This document shows, piece after piece, positions 21,590 to 32,303 of a DNA stretch of 64,000 bases. The stretch is from the NCBI GenBank assembly GCA_036346395.1, contig CM070609.1:24983223-25047222 (forward strand). The letters run 5' to 3'. The notes beneath the pieces are model-generated. The model was given only the letters and a program-made list of their open reading frames with translations, ran no database searches and had not been told where the DNA came from. A program made the position numbers and the translations under genes. Numbering within the stretch: position 1 is the first letter of the stretch; each line of letters begins with the position of its first letter. Source of the stretch: Hsuehochloa calcarea (taxonomy: Eukaryota > Streptophyta > Magnoliopsida > Poales > Poaceae).

Positions 21590-22128
21590 CTGAGCTGGGC
21601 CTGTGCGGCTGTGCACCGGCGAGATGAGGTGGTTGAGTGCAATTAATTACTGTTATTGGATTATCTTGACATGCCTTTTGAACACAAGAGCGGGTCAAGA
21701 GTATTGCTTTTAACTTCCTTTTTTTGAGGAACCACTCTTGATCCTCTAAAGGCTCTTCGCTTTTAACTTGCTTTTTTGCCAGGAAGGTGTCCACGTAAAT
21801 GTAGTCAAGAGATACGCTACAAATTGCCACCTCGTAACATGCAGTAAAGAAGATCATGCAAGTTCGAAACTACCGCCATTTGATAATATGGACCATATGG
21901 TGGTTCTAGTGTTAAAGTGCTTAGATATTCAAATGGGTATGTTTTGTGCTGCCACTGTATGGGCACTACTCTTACTCTTTCGGTTTTGTTCGTCTAGTGT
22001 CATCATTCTTTTGTTACAAACTGTAAGTCGATTTTCCTAGTCTTTGGATTAGCTTTCATAATTACGATAGGTGTGCATCGGATTCTGATTTAATGGTTCA
22101 AAAAATATGACTTATGCAATTATATATA
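21590..22128. other. Intergenic region upstream of ABCG, no gene seen
   Basis: A/T-rich intergenic DNA. The short ORFs here (21768-22040 plus, 21857-21579 minus) show no recognisable domain or codon bias. Confidence 0.5.
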
Positions 22129-22543
22129 GGCCCTGTTTAGTACAGCTTTTCGATCGATTCTTGTGAAGCCGTATCAAATATCTTGATTCTTAAAACCACT
22201 ATATTCTACTTCTCGCGATGAGCTGTCTCAAAAATGAACTAACAACGAGAAACAGTCTCCCAGCAGATTCTTGTGAGAATCCAACCTTCAGAAACGAAAA
22301 TACCTTTTGAAGTTGAATGTTTTTACCCACAAATGCCACTGAGTTACACAAATACAATTGAAATATTACACCCAGGGATGACATGGTCTATTTGCCTCTA
22401 CTCCTTCCTCATACGGTTTTTTGAGCGAATCTACCAGTCAAACGGTTTCAACAGACAGTTCTAGATTCTCATATAAGTGGATTCTCATATAATCAGAAGT
22501 ATAATCTGAAAAATAAGATTCTTAAGTTGTACCAAACAAGACC
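22129..22543. mobile_element. MITE-like element with GGCCCTGTTTAGTAC / GTACCAAACAAGACC ends
   Basis: The left end GGCCCTGTTTAGTAC is complementary, with a few mismatches, to the right end GTACCAAACAAGACC, giving a 415 bp unit with no coding capacity. This terminus style is common in grass MITEs. Flanking bases ATA on each side could be a 3-bp duplication, but this is weak in A/T-rich DNA. The superfamily is not assigned. Confidence 0.55.
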
Positions 22544-22617
22544 ATACTTAAGAAAGCACCAATAAGTGCTCGCCGGCCTGCCAGCATGCTTCTTTGCTGT
22601 TTCGTTTAGGGCTCGCG

Positions 22618-22925
22618 CTAAATTGATAGGCGTTGACTCGTTCACATTCCAACTTGGTGAGCTGCCACTTGCGCACTTGCCTTTGGTTTCACGCAGACAA
22701 CTTTATATTTTACTTTTCTTTTGGACTTTAAGCATGATGTAGCATGAAATTTACAAGTGACTAGTTGAGAAAAAAAAATTATTTTACTTTTCTTTTTCGA
22801 TTTGGAGCATGATGTAGCATGATTTTTACAAGTGACAAGCTGACAATTTTTTTCTTTTACTTTTCTTTTTGGACTTGGAGCATGATGTAACATGAATTTT
22901 ACATGTGATATCTTGTGTATGTAAC
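22618..22925. repeat. Dispersed repeat with GATGTAGCATGA units, second copy
   Basis: The leader GCGTTGACTCGTTCACATTC is followed by three tandem units of about 70-75 bp, each with TTTTACTTTTC, GGAGCATGATGTAGCATG and TTTACAAGTGAC. It is closely related to 3985-4205. Non-coding. Confidence 0.65.
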
Positions 22926-23087
22926 ATGAAATTTGGATTAGATCTTGCACGTCCGTACGTATGAAATACTTGATTCATTTTATATAACTTGTAGTCCTAA
23001 AATATGTTTGTTAATATTCTAAAACTTTGACTACTAATATACATAAAAGCATTAAAATTCATAATATAAAAATGGTATTTGTATAAC

Positions 23088-23510
23088 TTACATTGCTGGT
23101 CTGCTCCTTCGTGTTTGGCCCGTCTTCAAGTTGATGGTCGTTGATCATTCATTTACCTTCCAACATGGTGAGCTGCCACGTACACACCTGCCTTTGTTTT
23201 CACGCAGGCAACCGACCCAAGCCAGATAAATTTCTTTTCTTTTCTTTTTATTTTGAGCATGGTGACTTGTCAAAAATATGTACTATATCTTACATTGCTG
23301 GTCTGCTCCTTCGTGTTTGGCCCGTCTTCGAGTTGATGGTCGTTGATCATTCATTTACCTTCCAACATGGTGAGCTGCCACGTACACACCTGCCTTTGTT
23401 TTCACGCAGGCAACCGACCCAAGCCAGATAAATTTCTTTTCTTTTTCTTTTTCTTTTTCTTTTTTTTATTTTGAGCATAGTGACTTGTCAAAAATATGTA
23501 CTATATCTGA
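23088..23510. repeat. Tandem duplication of about 202 bp
   Basis: TTACATTGCTGGTCTGCTCC begins at 23088 and again at 23290. Each unit continues through GTTGATGGTCGTTGATCATT, GTGAGCTGCCACGTACACAC and CCCAAGCCAGATAAATTTC to CAAAAATATGTACTATATCT. The second copy has an expanded CTTTTT run (about 23435-23472). The GTGAGCTGCCAC core links it to the repeats at 3985 and 22618. Confidence 0.85.
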
Positions 23511-23793
23511 CTCAACCCATCCGTCGAAGATTTACATGTGACATCCCGTGCATGGATGTAACATAAATTTTGGATTAGATCTCGCACATCTGAATATATG
23601 TTTTCTTTTCATGATTACTTCCTCCGTTATCTTTAGCTTGTTGTCTTTGAATGTGTGCAAATGATGTTCTAGAACTTTGATTATTAATACACATAAAAAA
23701 ATATTCAGATTTGCCATATGAATATGATATTGGTTGATCTGTTGCTTAAAAGTACTACCATATGATATAATGCTTTTCATATTTTTTGCTTAC

Positions 23794-23817
23794 ATATATA
23801 TATATATATATATATAT
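23794..23817. repeat. (AT)n microsatellite
   Basis: An uninterrupted run of alternating A and T of about 24 bases, followed by a T-rich and A-rich stretch. Confidence 0.9.
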
Positions 23818-23879
23818 TCTTTTTTTAAAAAAAGGGAATGATCAAAAGTGTATATGGAGATCATGTCTATCCAAAAAAA

Positions 23880-24605
23880 CTGATAAAAGAGAAAGGAATT
23901 TCCGTCCGTAAATTCCACTAAATAAATCAACTATCATGTCACAGCTAGATCGACCCTACCCTTGGAGAACCAAGCTAGCAGAATCCATAACTAGTAGAGT
24001 AAACTATAACCAACAAGACTATACAAGAGGATATACAGCATCATTCAAACTGATTCAAGGACCGACAAGAGCGACAAGGAAACGTTGCCACTCCGCGCGT
24101 TAATAAAGGCTGTAACTGTACGCCAATCAACAACAGACTGCTCGCAATTCATTCGACACACGGTTCACCAGAGAAGTACTACGCTGTACGTGCCTACCAA
24201 CCATGTCCATCCGCATATTGTCTCTCCGTGCCGAGCCCAACGCTGCACGCCGCCGGCTGGTCGCCCGCCGGCGTCCCCCACCTCGCGGGCCATAGCATGC
24301 ATCACCGAAGCATGCGCGCATCCTGCCGTGATGCATGCGTTCCCGCCCTGTTTGCATCGATCGGCGAATTAAACGAAGGTTCCGCGCGCACGCGCAGCAT
24401 GAGCGTTTGGGCATTTGCGCAATGCATGGCTGCCACCGCAGCTCGCTTGCGAGGTGGTGTTCGGCTCGTTAATGCATGCGTCTGTGGACCAACACGCCAC
24501 GAGCCCATGATACTTTGTAGGGATCCAGATTTTTTTATCTGGATTCTTCTGTAAAATCACTGTGATATTCTCTGGATCAGTAAATAGCACTTCACAAGCA
24601 CATTA
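23880..24605. other. Gene-free stretch with an inverted repeat
   Basis: Overlapping ORFs of about 70-108 codons on both strands (for example 24228-24554) show no family features. GGATCCAGAT and ATCTGGATTC at 24520-24546 form a short hairpin. No gene is called. Confidence 0.45.
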
Positions 24606-25596
24606 CTGAATCAAACCATACATAACGTAGAACCATTTCATTCATTAATTTACACATCAGAGTTTACATATACCGTTTCGGATCATTTTTTACAATAAGG
24701 GCCGAACAGGCCAAACGAATACATTATAAAAGATAGCGGAAGCAACAACGGAAGCAAAGAGGTGATGGCACATCTCTCCACAGGCAAGTGACTGGGGAGC
24801 CCGTGTACGCCTGATATTATCTGAAAACTTCGAACAATATAAGAGACACACAAAGAACCGATGGAGTCAACTAGACTGGGTGAGACTAGCTAAGGACTAA
24901 ACTACGCTTCAACGACTCCTGGATCTTCAGGCATCTGGGTCCTTGTTGCTGTCGACAGCTCCAGGGTTCCTGTTTCTGAGGGTTTGGGGGAAAGAGCGAG
25001 GATAAGCAAAACTACCGTGTTCGCGAGCCAACACAACAGATGCAATAATATATATGCAGGGTTTGACAAGGATAGCTCGGGTTCTTTTATTTACTTAAAG
25101 CAATATTTATAAATACAGATATTAGAAAATCCTATCACTTAGCATTTTAACCAAATTTTATTTTTAAAGAGATTAATTGTGCAATAATTAATAAAAGCAG
25201 AGGCTACCTCTACCTTCATGCTTATATTTGATGGTGGTCATACCCACCTATTACCAACACTGGGTAAGAATACCCAGGGAAAAATTCAAATCAAGGGCTA
25301 GGTGAGCCCTGCACATTTTCAACCCATCCACAAAAGTTTTTGAAATAGAACTATATCTTGTAAGTTCCTATGCCCGCCTGTGACCGTGGGCACGGCTGTT
25401 CGAATAATTTTATTCTCTGCAGAGATTGTACATCTTTACCCACAAAAGATAATCATCTTGACATGAACACATGTTTCCTTAGACATGTGAATCAAGGGGA
25501 GGTTATCACAAGGCATCCCTCGGTATTTGCTACACCCGCTAAGGTTTCACCTGAGTAGGGTCTCGGTTACTGGGATCCGACACTACTACAGAAAAG

Positions 25597-26045
25597 GTCA
25601 TCACAGACGGTTCGTAACAGTCATCACAGACGGTTTTTGAACCGTCTGAAATGTTATGTCTGAGATAACAAAGCGTTATCACGACGGTTGAAAAACCGTC
25701 AGGATACTAATAATCACTGACGGTTCGTGGTCGGAACCGCTCAGCGATTATGTAGTATCACGACGGTTCGTTGTTGGAACCGCTCGGATATCGAATAATC
25801 ACGACGGTTCCAGTGGGAACCGCTCGTGATTATGTAGTATCATAGACGGTTCGTTGTTGGAACCGCTCGTGATACTACATAATCACGCAGCGGTTCCGCA
25901 TACAAACCGCTCTGTGATTATTAGTATCACAGACGGTTCAGAGTTGGAACCGCTCGTGATAAGAAATATCACGCATCGCTTCAACTACAAACCGTCTATG
26001 GTTAAATATCACGCACGGTTCGTTGTTAGAACCGCTCGTGATAAG
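25597..26045. repeat. CACTA-3 left subterminal repeat array, degenerate
   Basis: About ten hairpin pairs of the ACGGTT/AACCGT type. The first two units are close to the consensus. Many others read ATCACGACGGTT, ACCGCTCGTGAT or similar in place of ATCACAGACGGTT and ACCGTCTGTGAT, with changes confined to the CAGA/TCTG core. Confidence 0.85.
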
Positions 26046-26109
26046 TCCTTTAACCTAATTGAATTTTTTCGTATTTTCACTAGCCTCGTGAATTGCTAGC
26101 CATGCCCTC

Positions 26110-29100
26110 TCAAAACTAGCAAGTAGAAACATGTCACGTAAAATTGCCGACAACTCAAAGTGATCATTTAACTCAAAATCAATTACAAAAGAATGTTTCA
26201 AGTATATATTGTCGCTAGAGTTACAAATTGAATTACAACTACCAAAGTGAATTACAATATTGAATCAATCGCTTTGAGGTCGCTCATCGGTGTCGACGGC
26301 GTGAAACTCTCCGCTGGTGTTAACTATGTCCGCTTTGATGAAGCCACGAGCTCCTCGAATGTGCGTGACTGGTCCATCTCGAGTGCATTTAACTCTATGT
26401 TCAAGCCACATCGCTAGCAGTGAGTAAAGTAGTAAGCATATATATTTAAATTTATAATTAGGAGATAATTATTACGAGATTGACAAACCGGGGATCGTTC
26501 ATCCTAGAAGCAATCAATAGTCGCATATGATGGCATACGAGAATGCGATAGGTGATCTCGCTTTTTCTTGGGCGACCGCAAAAATAGAATTACATATATA
26601 TGCACAATTCGAGACGCAATATTACGGAGTATGATATATGATTATTGTGTTGTAGCGCGCATCGAAATCGCATCCTCGTGAGTCGCTGTGGCGGTCGCTC
26701 CTTTGTATAAACCTCCTCGCAACATAGCCGATGAACGCCTCTACATGATTCAAAAAGTTATCCTTGTCCATTTAAAACGAAGGAAGACTACAATAGAGTT
26801 ATGTGCGGAGGAAGACTACATACCGCCGAGTATTTCTTTAAGAATGGTGAAGTCGTGATTTTTGTTGAGTAGAGAATCAAGGTACAATACCATGTTCCTC
26901 TTTGGCACAAGAATCAAGAATCCAAAGGAACCTACTCGTATGTCGCTATAGTCATATAAACCTATGTTGAAACGTAATTTGTATAGCAAATATTGAAGCA
27001 CTTACTTACGGTTGTAGGGTACCATTATGTACTCCCGCCGCTCGAGCAAGCAATCCCATTTTTATGTAATTCTCGACGAGGATGCGCCTTGGTTGATTGT
27101 TTGCTCGGAGACCACGTGTGGGTCGAGGAAACCCACCGGTTCTTTGATTTGACGCACGTTTCATAATGTATCCGCATATAGCGATGAGTTATGATATTTA
27201 TCGGTATCACGTGAGTGTAGAAATTGATTGCACACACTTACGATGTCCAAAGATCGTAGAAGTGAGGCGCCGAGGCGCTTAGGTTGTATAAGTCATATAA
27301 GTCTTCGGCCCACGACGGCGGCTGTGCTCGTGGAGAAAATGCTCCTCCCGTGATCCGACGGTGATTCCAAGATGACCCCTTCGCTCCGGTCTTGCGCAAG
27401 TACCAATCATGCAATGCTTGACAAGCTACTCCCGAACTCTTTATTTCGCGCAGAGACCAACGGACTTCCGAGGAGTATTTCACGGGTTTGGGAGGTGCCT
27501 TAATGTTCTTCGATTTGATTTCTCCTTAACGAGGCGGCCGAGGGCGTCTTCCGTGTGACGCCTCGTGGACCGATATGGTGACACGCTTTTCTTGTCCCTT
27601 TGTCGCCTTCTCGACGGAAGCGATGTGGCGGCCTTCAAGCTTTGGTTGAGGCGGACTCATCGACGAGGGTCCTATTGGAGAGGCAGGTCCTCTCGCCATC
27701 GCGTCACCAAGGGTCCAGTCGATGTCCTTCTTGGGCCATCGGATAAAAGTGTGCGTGGCATCCCTAGTGTTCGATTTCTTCGTTCGGGAATCTCCAATGG
27801 ATGGCTATGAAATTGTCATGGACCATGTCCACCGCACTCGGCGTAACCTCGCGCCACCGGGCACCGTCTTCGCCTTCGCTTCTGGTATGGATACACCATA
27901 CCCCGCCCACCTCAATAGGAATCGACCCTACTATCCTCACTTGAGCTTGCGTGGCGCCGGCTCCTACAAAAGCGCATACAATTAGCTAAGGCGCCCTATA
28001 GGTCTATCTTTGGAGCACTCGCAGATGTACATTACCTCGATGCCGCCGATCGGTAATTGCACGTCGTCATGTCCGAATTATGTGTGGACGCGACGCCATC
28101 CGATGTCGAGCGGGACTTGCTCCCAAATTAACGTGGCGGCTTGCGCCGCATGAGTTGATTTACTTGGTTCTCGCAAGTTTGTTATTTGTTCTTGAAATTG
28201 TGAAATAATCACATGTTCCAACCGAGCCGTCGTCTTTGTCCTTGGATCTCTTCCTACTCCTATACGTGTCGGAGTTGTGTGGGAATCCATCCTCCAAGGT
28301 ACGTAAACCCCAACTCCTCGCGTGCGACCGGTGCTCCTTGTTTCCTGTATCGTAGACAGACATCATTCTCCCCGCCTACTTCAAGGAACCTTGGGAACAT
28401 GCGAAGTCAATTCTTCCCGCAAGAGAACATCATGTTATTGTAGACACCATGAAGTTATGAACTTATTAACAATTAAGTGGTTCAAAATTTACAGACGTTG
28501 AGACACCGCCTCGTCACGGGTTTGTCGAGAGATGTTGCCCAAGACGTGGTCGATGCCCTCGCTCTTAACCAGATCGAGCGCGCGTCCGAGATCATAGCAA
28601 ACGGTCGTGCGGCGGCCTCGCCCTCCGCCGCCATCGCGTGGCTTTACCCGCGCACCAGCCGTGCCGAGTCCGTGGGGTGAGTGTTTTGTGCTCGATAGCT
28701 CATGCGCCGCACTTTGCTCCCGAAATTCAGCCGCCGTCTTCATCTCGCACGGCGCCCCATGTATCCCGCGACAAAATTGATACGCCGTGAAGGGCGTCCG
28801 ACCCGTGTTCACGCATCGCGTGACAAGCGTGCTCTTGAAGGTCCTCCACGCGTGGGACATCGCCAAGAATAAGCGTGCCATCGCACACGTGCTCGGTCCG
28901 CTTGTGGAAAGTGAACGAGGCGAAAGTTCACCCACAACCGGTCTCTCTGACATCCGTTAGAGACTTCCGTGTTGGGGTGGTGATGGGGACTCGCTCCTTG
29001 CAAGTACCCCGCAGACGGTCCGGAATCTCGCACCGCTTTCTTGGGACTCGGCGGGATCCCGACGCCACCGACCTCCGTGATCGCCATGCGCCCGAGGGCA

Positions 29101-29330
29101 ATTTGATATTCCTCCGCTTTCTCGCTGCGTACCACCTTGATCGGAGATCCAGACGCATTTGGCGACGCCGATGACGGCGGCGAAGACGGTGCCTCGCCAT
29201 CTCGCTTACTTGCTATCTATATAAGTTATGTACGCAATTATTACATAGTATATAAAATTGAGTTTGTACTTCAAATATTAAAAATTAACTCGCTTTTGAT
29301 CCATAGACCGAGTACGACTATCCGTAAGTG
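26110..29330 (-). pseudogene. CACTA-3 accessory gene ending in a Ulp1-type protease domain, frame-broken
   Basis: Read leftward from about 29300, the gene begins with Ala/Arg-rich frames without a clear family match (for example 28953-28489). It then gives GFLDPHVVSEQTINQ (near 27120) and FLILVPKRNMVLYLDSL (near 26900), and a CHHM segment near 26530. These match, block by block, the C48 domain in CACTA-4. Compared with CACTA-4 the His block (HWILL) is altered here and the Cys codon near 26545 is lost to a one-base difference, so this copy should be inactive if the sequence is right. Intron limits are not certain. Confidence 0.65.
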
Positions 29331-29339
29331 AGTCATGCC

Positions 29340-30759
29340 AAGTGTACTCGCTAGATGATATTAAAGATAGTAGTCAATATTTGAATGTCCACAAAAGCAT
29401 TCCGCATCTCAGAACCATAGGACATTTGTGGGCAAGCAATGCAAAAATTGTTTCATAAAAGGCATTAATCACAATAGCACCGAAGTTCTACACACGCTCT
29501 TGGCATCCATGAAAAAATCTAGATACGTGCAAATCCAAAATAGCACCAAATCCTAACAAATCGCAACCAAAATACGTTATAATATACTACACGCTTTGCC
29601 TAATTAGCAAATCCAACGTGGATCTACACCATATAAGAGAACGTTGATGATAAATACAATGTTATGCCCAACATTAATGTAAGGAGATCAACCATAAGGA
29701 GCATAATGTACATATGATTGATTATGGAGTGTGCTCTCAGAGAGAGAGTTGCAAAGGAACTAGCCTTTGCCATCTCAACCCCATTGTCAATAATCTTCAT
29801 AAATTGAACTAAACAACACAAATTCACAACTTGAGCTCTAAATAATGCTTAACTACTCGTCTAAAGATAGCAAAGCCAATAGACCACTCAATAAAATTAT
29901 GATTAACCCCCAAGACATGCTATGGATGAGACTATGTAACACTTGAAAATGAACCACTACAACCACAAAGATGCAATCAAGAAAATACTACTACCAATGA
30001 CTTTTTAAGTTTCACCAATGTCATCAGATTTCTAGAAATAGGTGTTACAACACAATCGGTTGGGGCACATCAAATATTTTAAATGCTACAAAACACCCAT
30101 GATCAAGCCGACCAAACTACCAAAGAACTTATTGGCACACCTCGCATCCCGCACTAGAGCTCAAGTATGAAATGATTATCAGCTCAATCTCAAGATTTGA
30201 CCATTATCATCATTGAGCAAACCAAAGAAAGCCCACTGCTCAAAATGCAATTTCTTCAGATACCGTAAATAAAACACATATTGAGAATCAACTAGCACCG
30301 CAAATATGTATAGAAAGTAAAGGCTTCCACAATGGTTGACCAAAATGAGGATCCCAAATCGCATGAGCAATAGGCCTTACGTGTAAAGGATCCTGTATCC
30401 ATGATTCAAAATTTCCTTGCCAAGCTACATGAAACAGATTCGGATGTCCATAGAAAGATTATTGCTAATCGCCCAAAGTGAGAAGCAAAATGTTCGATAA
30501 AGACGCTCTCGAATATCATCATGACTTTCAAATCATGTGCGGTAGCAATACCAAACCAAATACGACGAGTAGTGGGGTCCTGAGCTAAGCCTTGGCTAAA
30601 CCTGGGAAAAGCAAAGAAGGCAGGGTGCTACTGTACCAGTAGTAGAGTGGCTTGAATCAAATCGTTTGTCTAGAGAGGGTGTAGCGATAACCAAAGTCGA
30701 TCAGTATTAGAAACTTTAGATCCGCTTACTACTCAAATCCTGGTTTTTGCAAGAGTTGC
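29340..30759. other. A/T-rich stretch inside CACTA-3, no gene seen
   Basis: No ORF with family features. It is not related by eye to the CACTA coding parts and may be an older nested insertion or captured DNA. Its ends could not be fixed. Confidence 0.4.
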
Positions 30760-30764
30760 GTTCT

Positions 30765-31246
30765 TGTTGGGTTAATCTTGTTGCGTACCTGTATTGCATG
30801 AGTTTGCATGCATGTAACGTTAGTGGTTTGCTTCAGCTAGTCACAGGCGCTTGTGATCCGGCAAGCGGTGGAGGAACGAGTCGTGGAATAAACAAGCGTG
30901 TAGTTTGTTAGTGCATGCATGCATGAAGTGGTCAAGTTAGTGGTGAGTCATCCGATCATGCGTGAGTTATGGGGCGTTGTTGCCTATCTGTGTGTATTTA
31001 AGCTTCGTTGTTGGTGAACCCGACAGGCAATACACAGAGAAACAATTGTTTCAGATGAGAGTCCAGTTCTCGCGTGTGTTTTCTTTCCTCCACCGAAGGG
31101 TGCCTCAACCGAGTCCCGCTTCTCATCGGTTCTTGCGTGTGTTCTAGAGTCCAGATTGCTGAGTATTCAATGCGTGTGTGTGTTCTAGGCAAAGCCAACA
31201 ATTGGAATACAGAGAGCGTGTGTGTGTGTTCTAGGCAAAGCTAACA
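30765..31246 (+). mobile_element. Solo LTR, 482 bp, nested in CACTA-3
   Basis: It starts TGTTGGGTTAATC and ends GCAAAGCTAACA, with GTTCT on both sides (30760-30764 and 31247-31251) as a 5-bp target duplication. A TATA box TATTTAAG lies at 30995-31002. The 3' end is tandemly duplicated: GTGTGTTCTAGGCAAAGC occurs twice, 46 bases apart, separated by ATTGGAATACAGAGAGC. Start and end style fit a short copia-type LTR. No internal coding region remains. Confidence 0.82.
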
Positions 31247-31324
31247 GTTCTTATATGCAAGAAGAAGACTTAGAAAGAACAAAGAAGTTTGATCCGCAAA
31301 GTATGCTTAGGCACAATACTCACC

Positions 31325-31600
31325 GGCGCGCCGGCCTCGGCGGCTCGGAGAGGAGGCGGCCGGCTCGGGAGGCGCTGGGTCGGGAGGCGCCGGGTCGGGA
31401 GGAGGAGGCGCCGGGTCGGGAGGCGCCGGCTCGGGGAGGCGCCGGGTCGGGAGGCGCTGGCTCGGGAGGCGCCGGGTCGGGGAGGCGCCGGGTCGGGGAG
31501 GAGGAGGCGCCGGGTCGGGAGGCGCCGGCTCGGGAGGCGCCGGGGCCGGGCTCGGGGAGGCGCCGGGGTCGGGGGAGGAGGGGCGTCGGGGTCAGGGGAG
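31325..31600. repeat. GC-rich minisatellite, unit about 15 bp
   Basis: Many copies of GGCGCCGGGTCGGGA and close variants (GGCGCCGGCTCGGGA) lie in tandem. They give long low-complexity ORFs in several frames on both strands. In minus orientation it follows a TATA box and hairpin (31628-31679), so it may be the first exon of a transposon gene encoding a Pro/Ala/Ser-rich stretch. Confidence 0.8.
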
Positions 31601-31627
31601 GTGTTCGGAGAGGAGGCGGCGCAGAGG

Positions 31628-31668
31628 ACGACACCGATAGGGTTAGATCAAAACCCTATCGGTGTCGT
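31628..31668. repeat. Perfect 17-bp inverted repeat (hairpin)
   Basis: ACGACACCGATAGGGTT (31628-31644) and its exact complement (31652-31668) are separated by a 7-base loop. It lies just downstream, in minus orientation, of a TATATAAGG box at 31679-31671, close to where a transcript would start. Confidence 0.85.
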
Positions 31669-31670
31669 AA

Positions 31671-31679
31671 CCTTATATA
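31671..31679 (-). promoter_or_regulatory. Probable TATA box inside CACTA-3
   Basis: The minus strand reads TTATATAAGGTTACG. It stands between the internal hairpin array (31689-31885) and the GC-rich minisatellite. The array-promoter-exon order is that of a CACTA 5' end. Confidence 0.45.
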
Positions 31680-31688
31680 ATCAACACG

Positions 31689-31885
31689 CATCACAGACGG
31701 TTCTCGAGGGAACCGTGCATGATAACATCATCGCACGGTTCCTCAAGAACCGCTCAGGATATGAATATCACTGCAGCGGTTCTTGAGAAACCGCTCAGAT
31801 GCGTACACATCACTGCACGGTTCACTCAAGAACCGTCTGTGATGCGTAAACATCACAGACGGTTCTTGAGTGAACCGTCTGTGAT
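31689..31885. repeat. Internal block of CACTA-type subterminal repeats
   Basis: Four to five hairpin pairs of ATCACAGACGGTT-type units with the loop motif TTCTTGAG or CTCAAGAA lie more than 4 kb from either CACTA-3 terminus. No CACTACTA terminus adjoins it on either side. Confidence 0.8.
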
Positions 31886-31889
31886 GTTT

Positions 31890-32222
31890 CCACTTAAGGC
31901 ACACTAGAATTTTGCAAATAAGCCCTCTGTGTTTTGTGAAATTACAAAGGGGTCCTCAATTTATATCATTCAGGTCCTTGGGGCCAAAAATCTTTTAGAT
32001 TAGACCTTAGAATTAACACATTTTTGTTCTAACACATGGAAATCCTGCAAATTAAACCCTAGAAGAGTTCTGGTTTTGTTATTTAGTATTAAAGGATTTA
32101 TTTAATCACTAGAATTTGTTTTTCTGCTATGAAAATTACTGCAAATTCGCATACTCATATGTTTCTATGCTTAGTAAAGTGGATGGTTAAGCATTACAAG
32201 CCCGATAAACCGGGGTCTCACA
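31890..32222. other. Non-coding stretch ending in an LTR-like GGGGTCTCACA
   Basis: A/T-rich DNA that ends with CCGATAAACCGGGGTCTCACA, a string like the 3' end of some grass LTRs. No matching start or target duplication was found, so no element is called. Confidence 0.35.
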
Positions 32223-32303
32223 GGTATCGACAATTGACAATTGTCATCAATTTAAAGATCATAAGTCCATAACACATTAACACATGACAATGGAATAAAT
32301 TAG

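Noticed and set aside
25597..26045. Regularly spaced repeats that look like a CRISPR array
   Set aside because: Units alternate in direction as hairpin pairs, spacers are A/T loops of variable length, and they end in a CACTA terminus. They are subterminal transposon repeats in a plant genome.
31222..31786. Overlapping 152- and 165-codon Gly/Arg-rich frames
   Set aside because: Produced by the 15-bp GC-rich minisatellite in all frames. No start context or domain.
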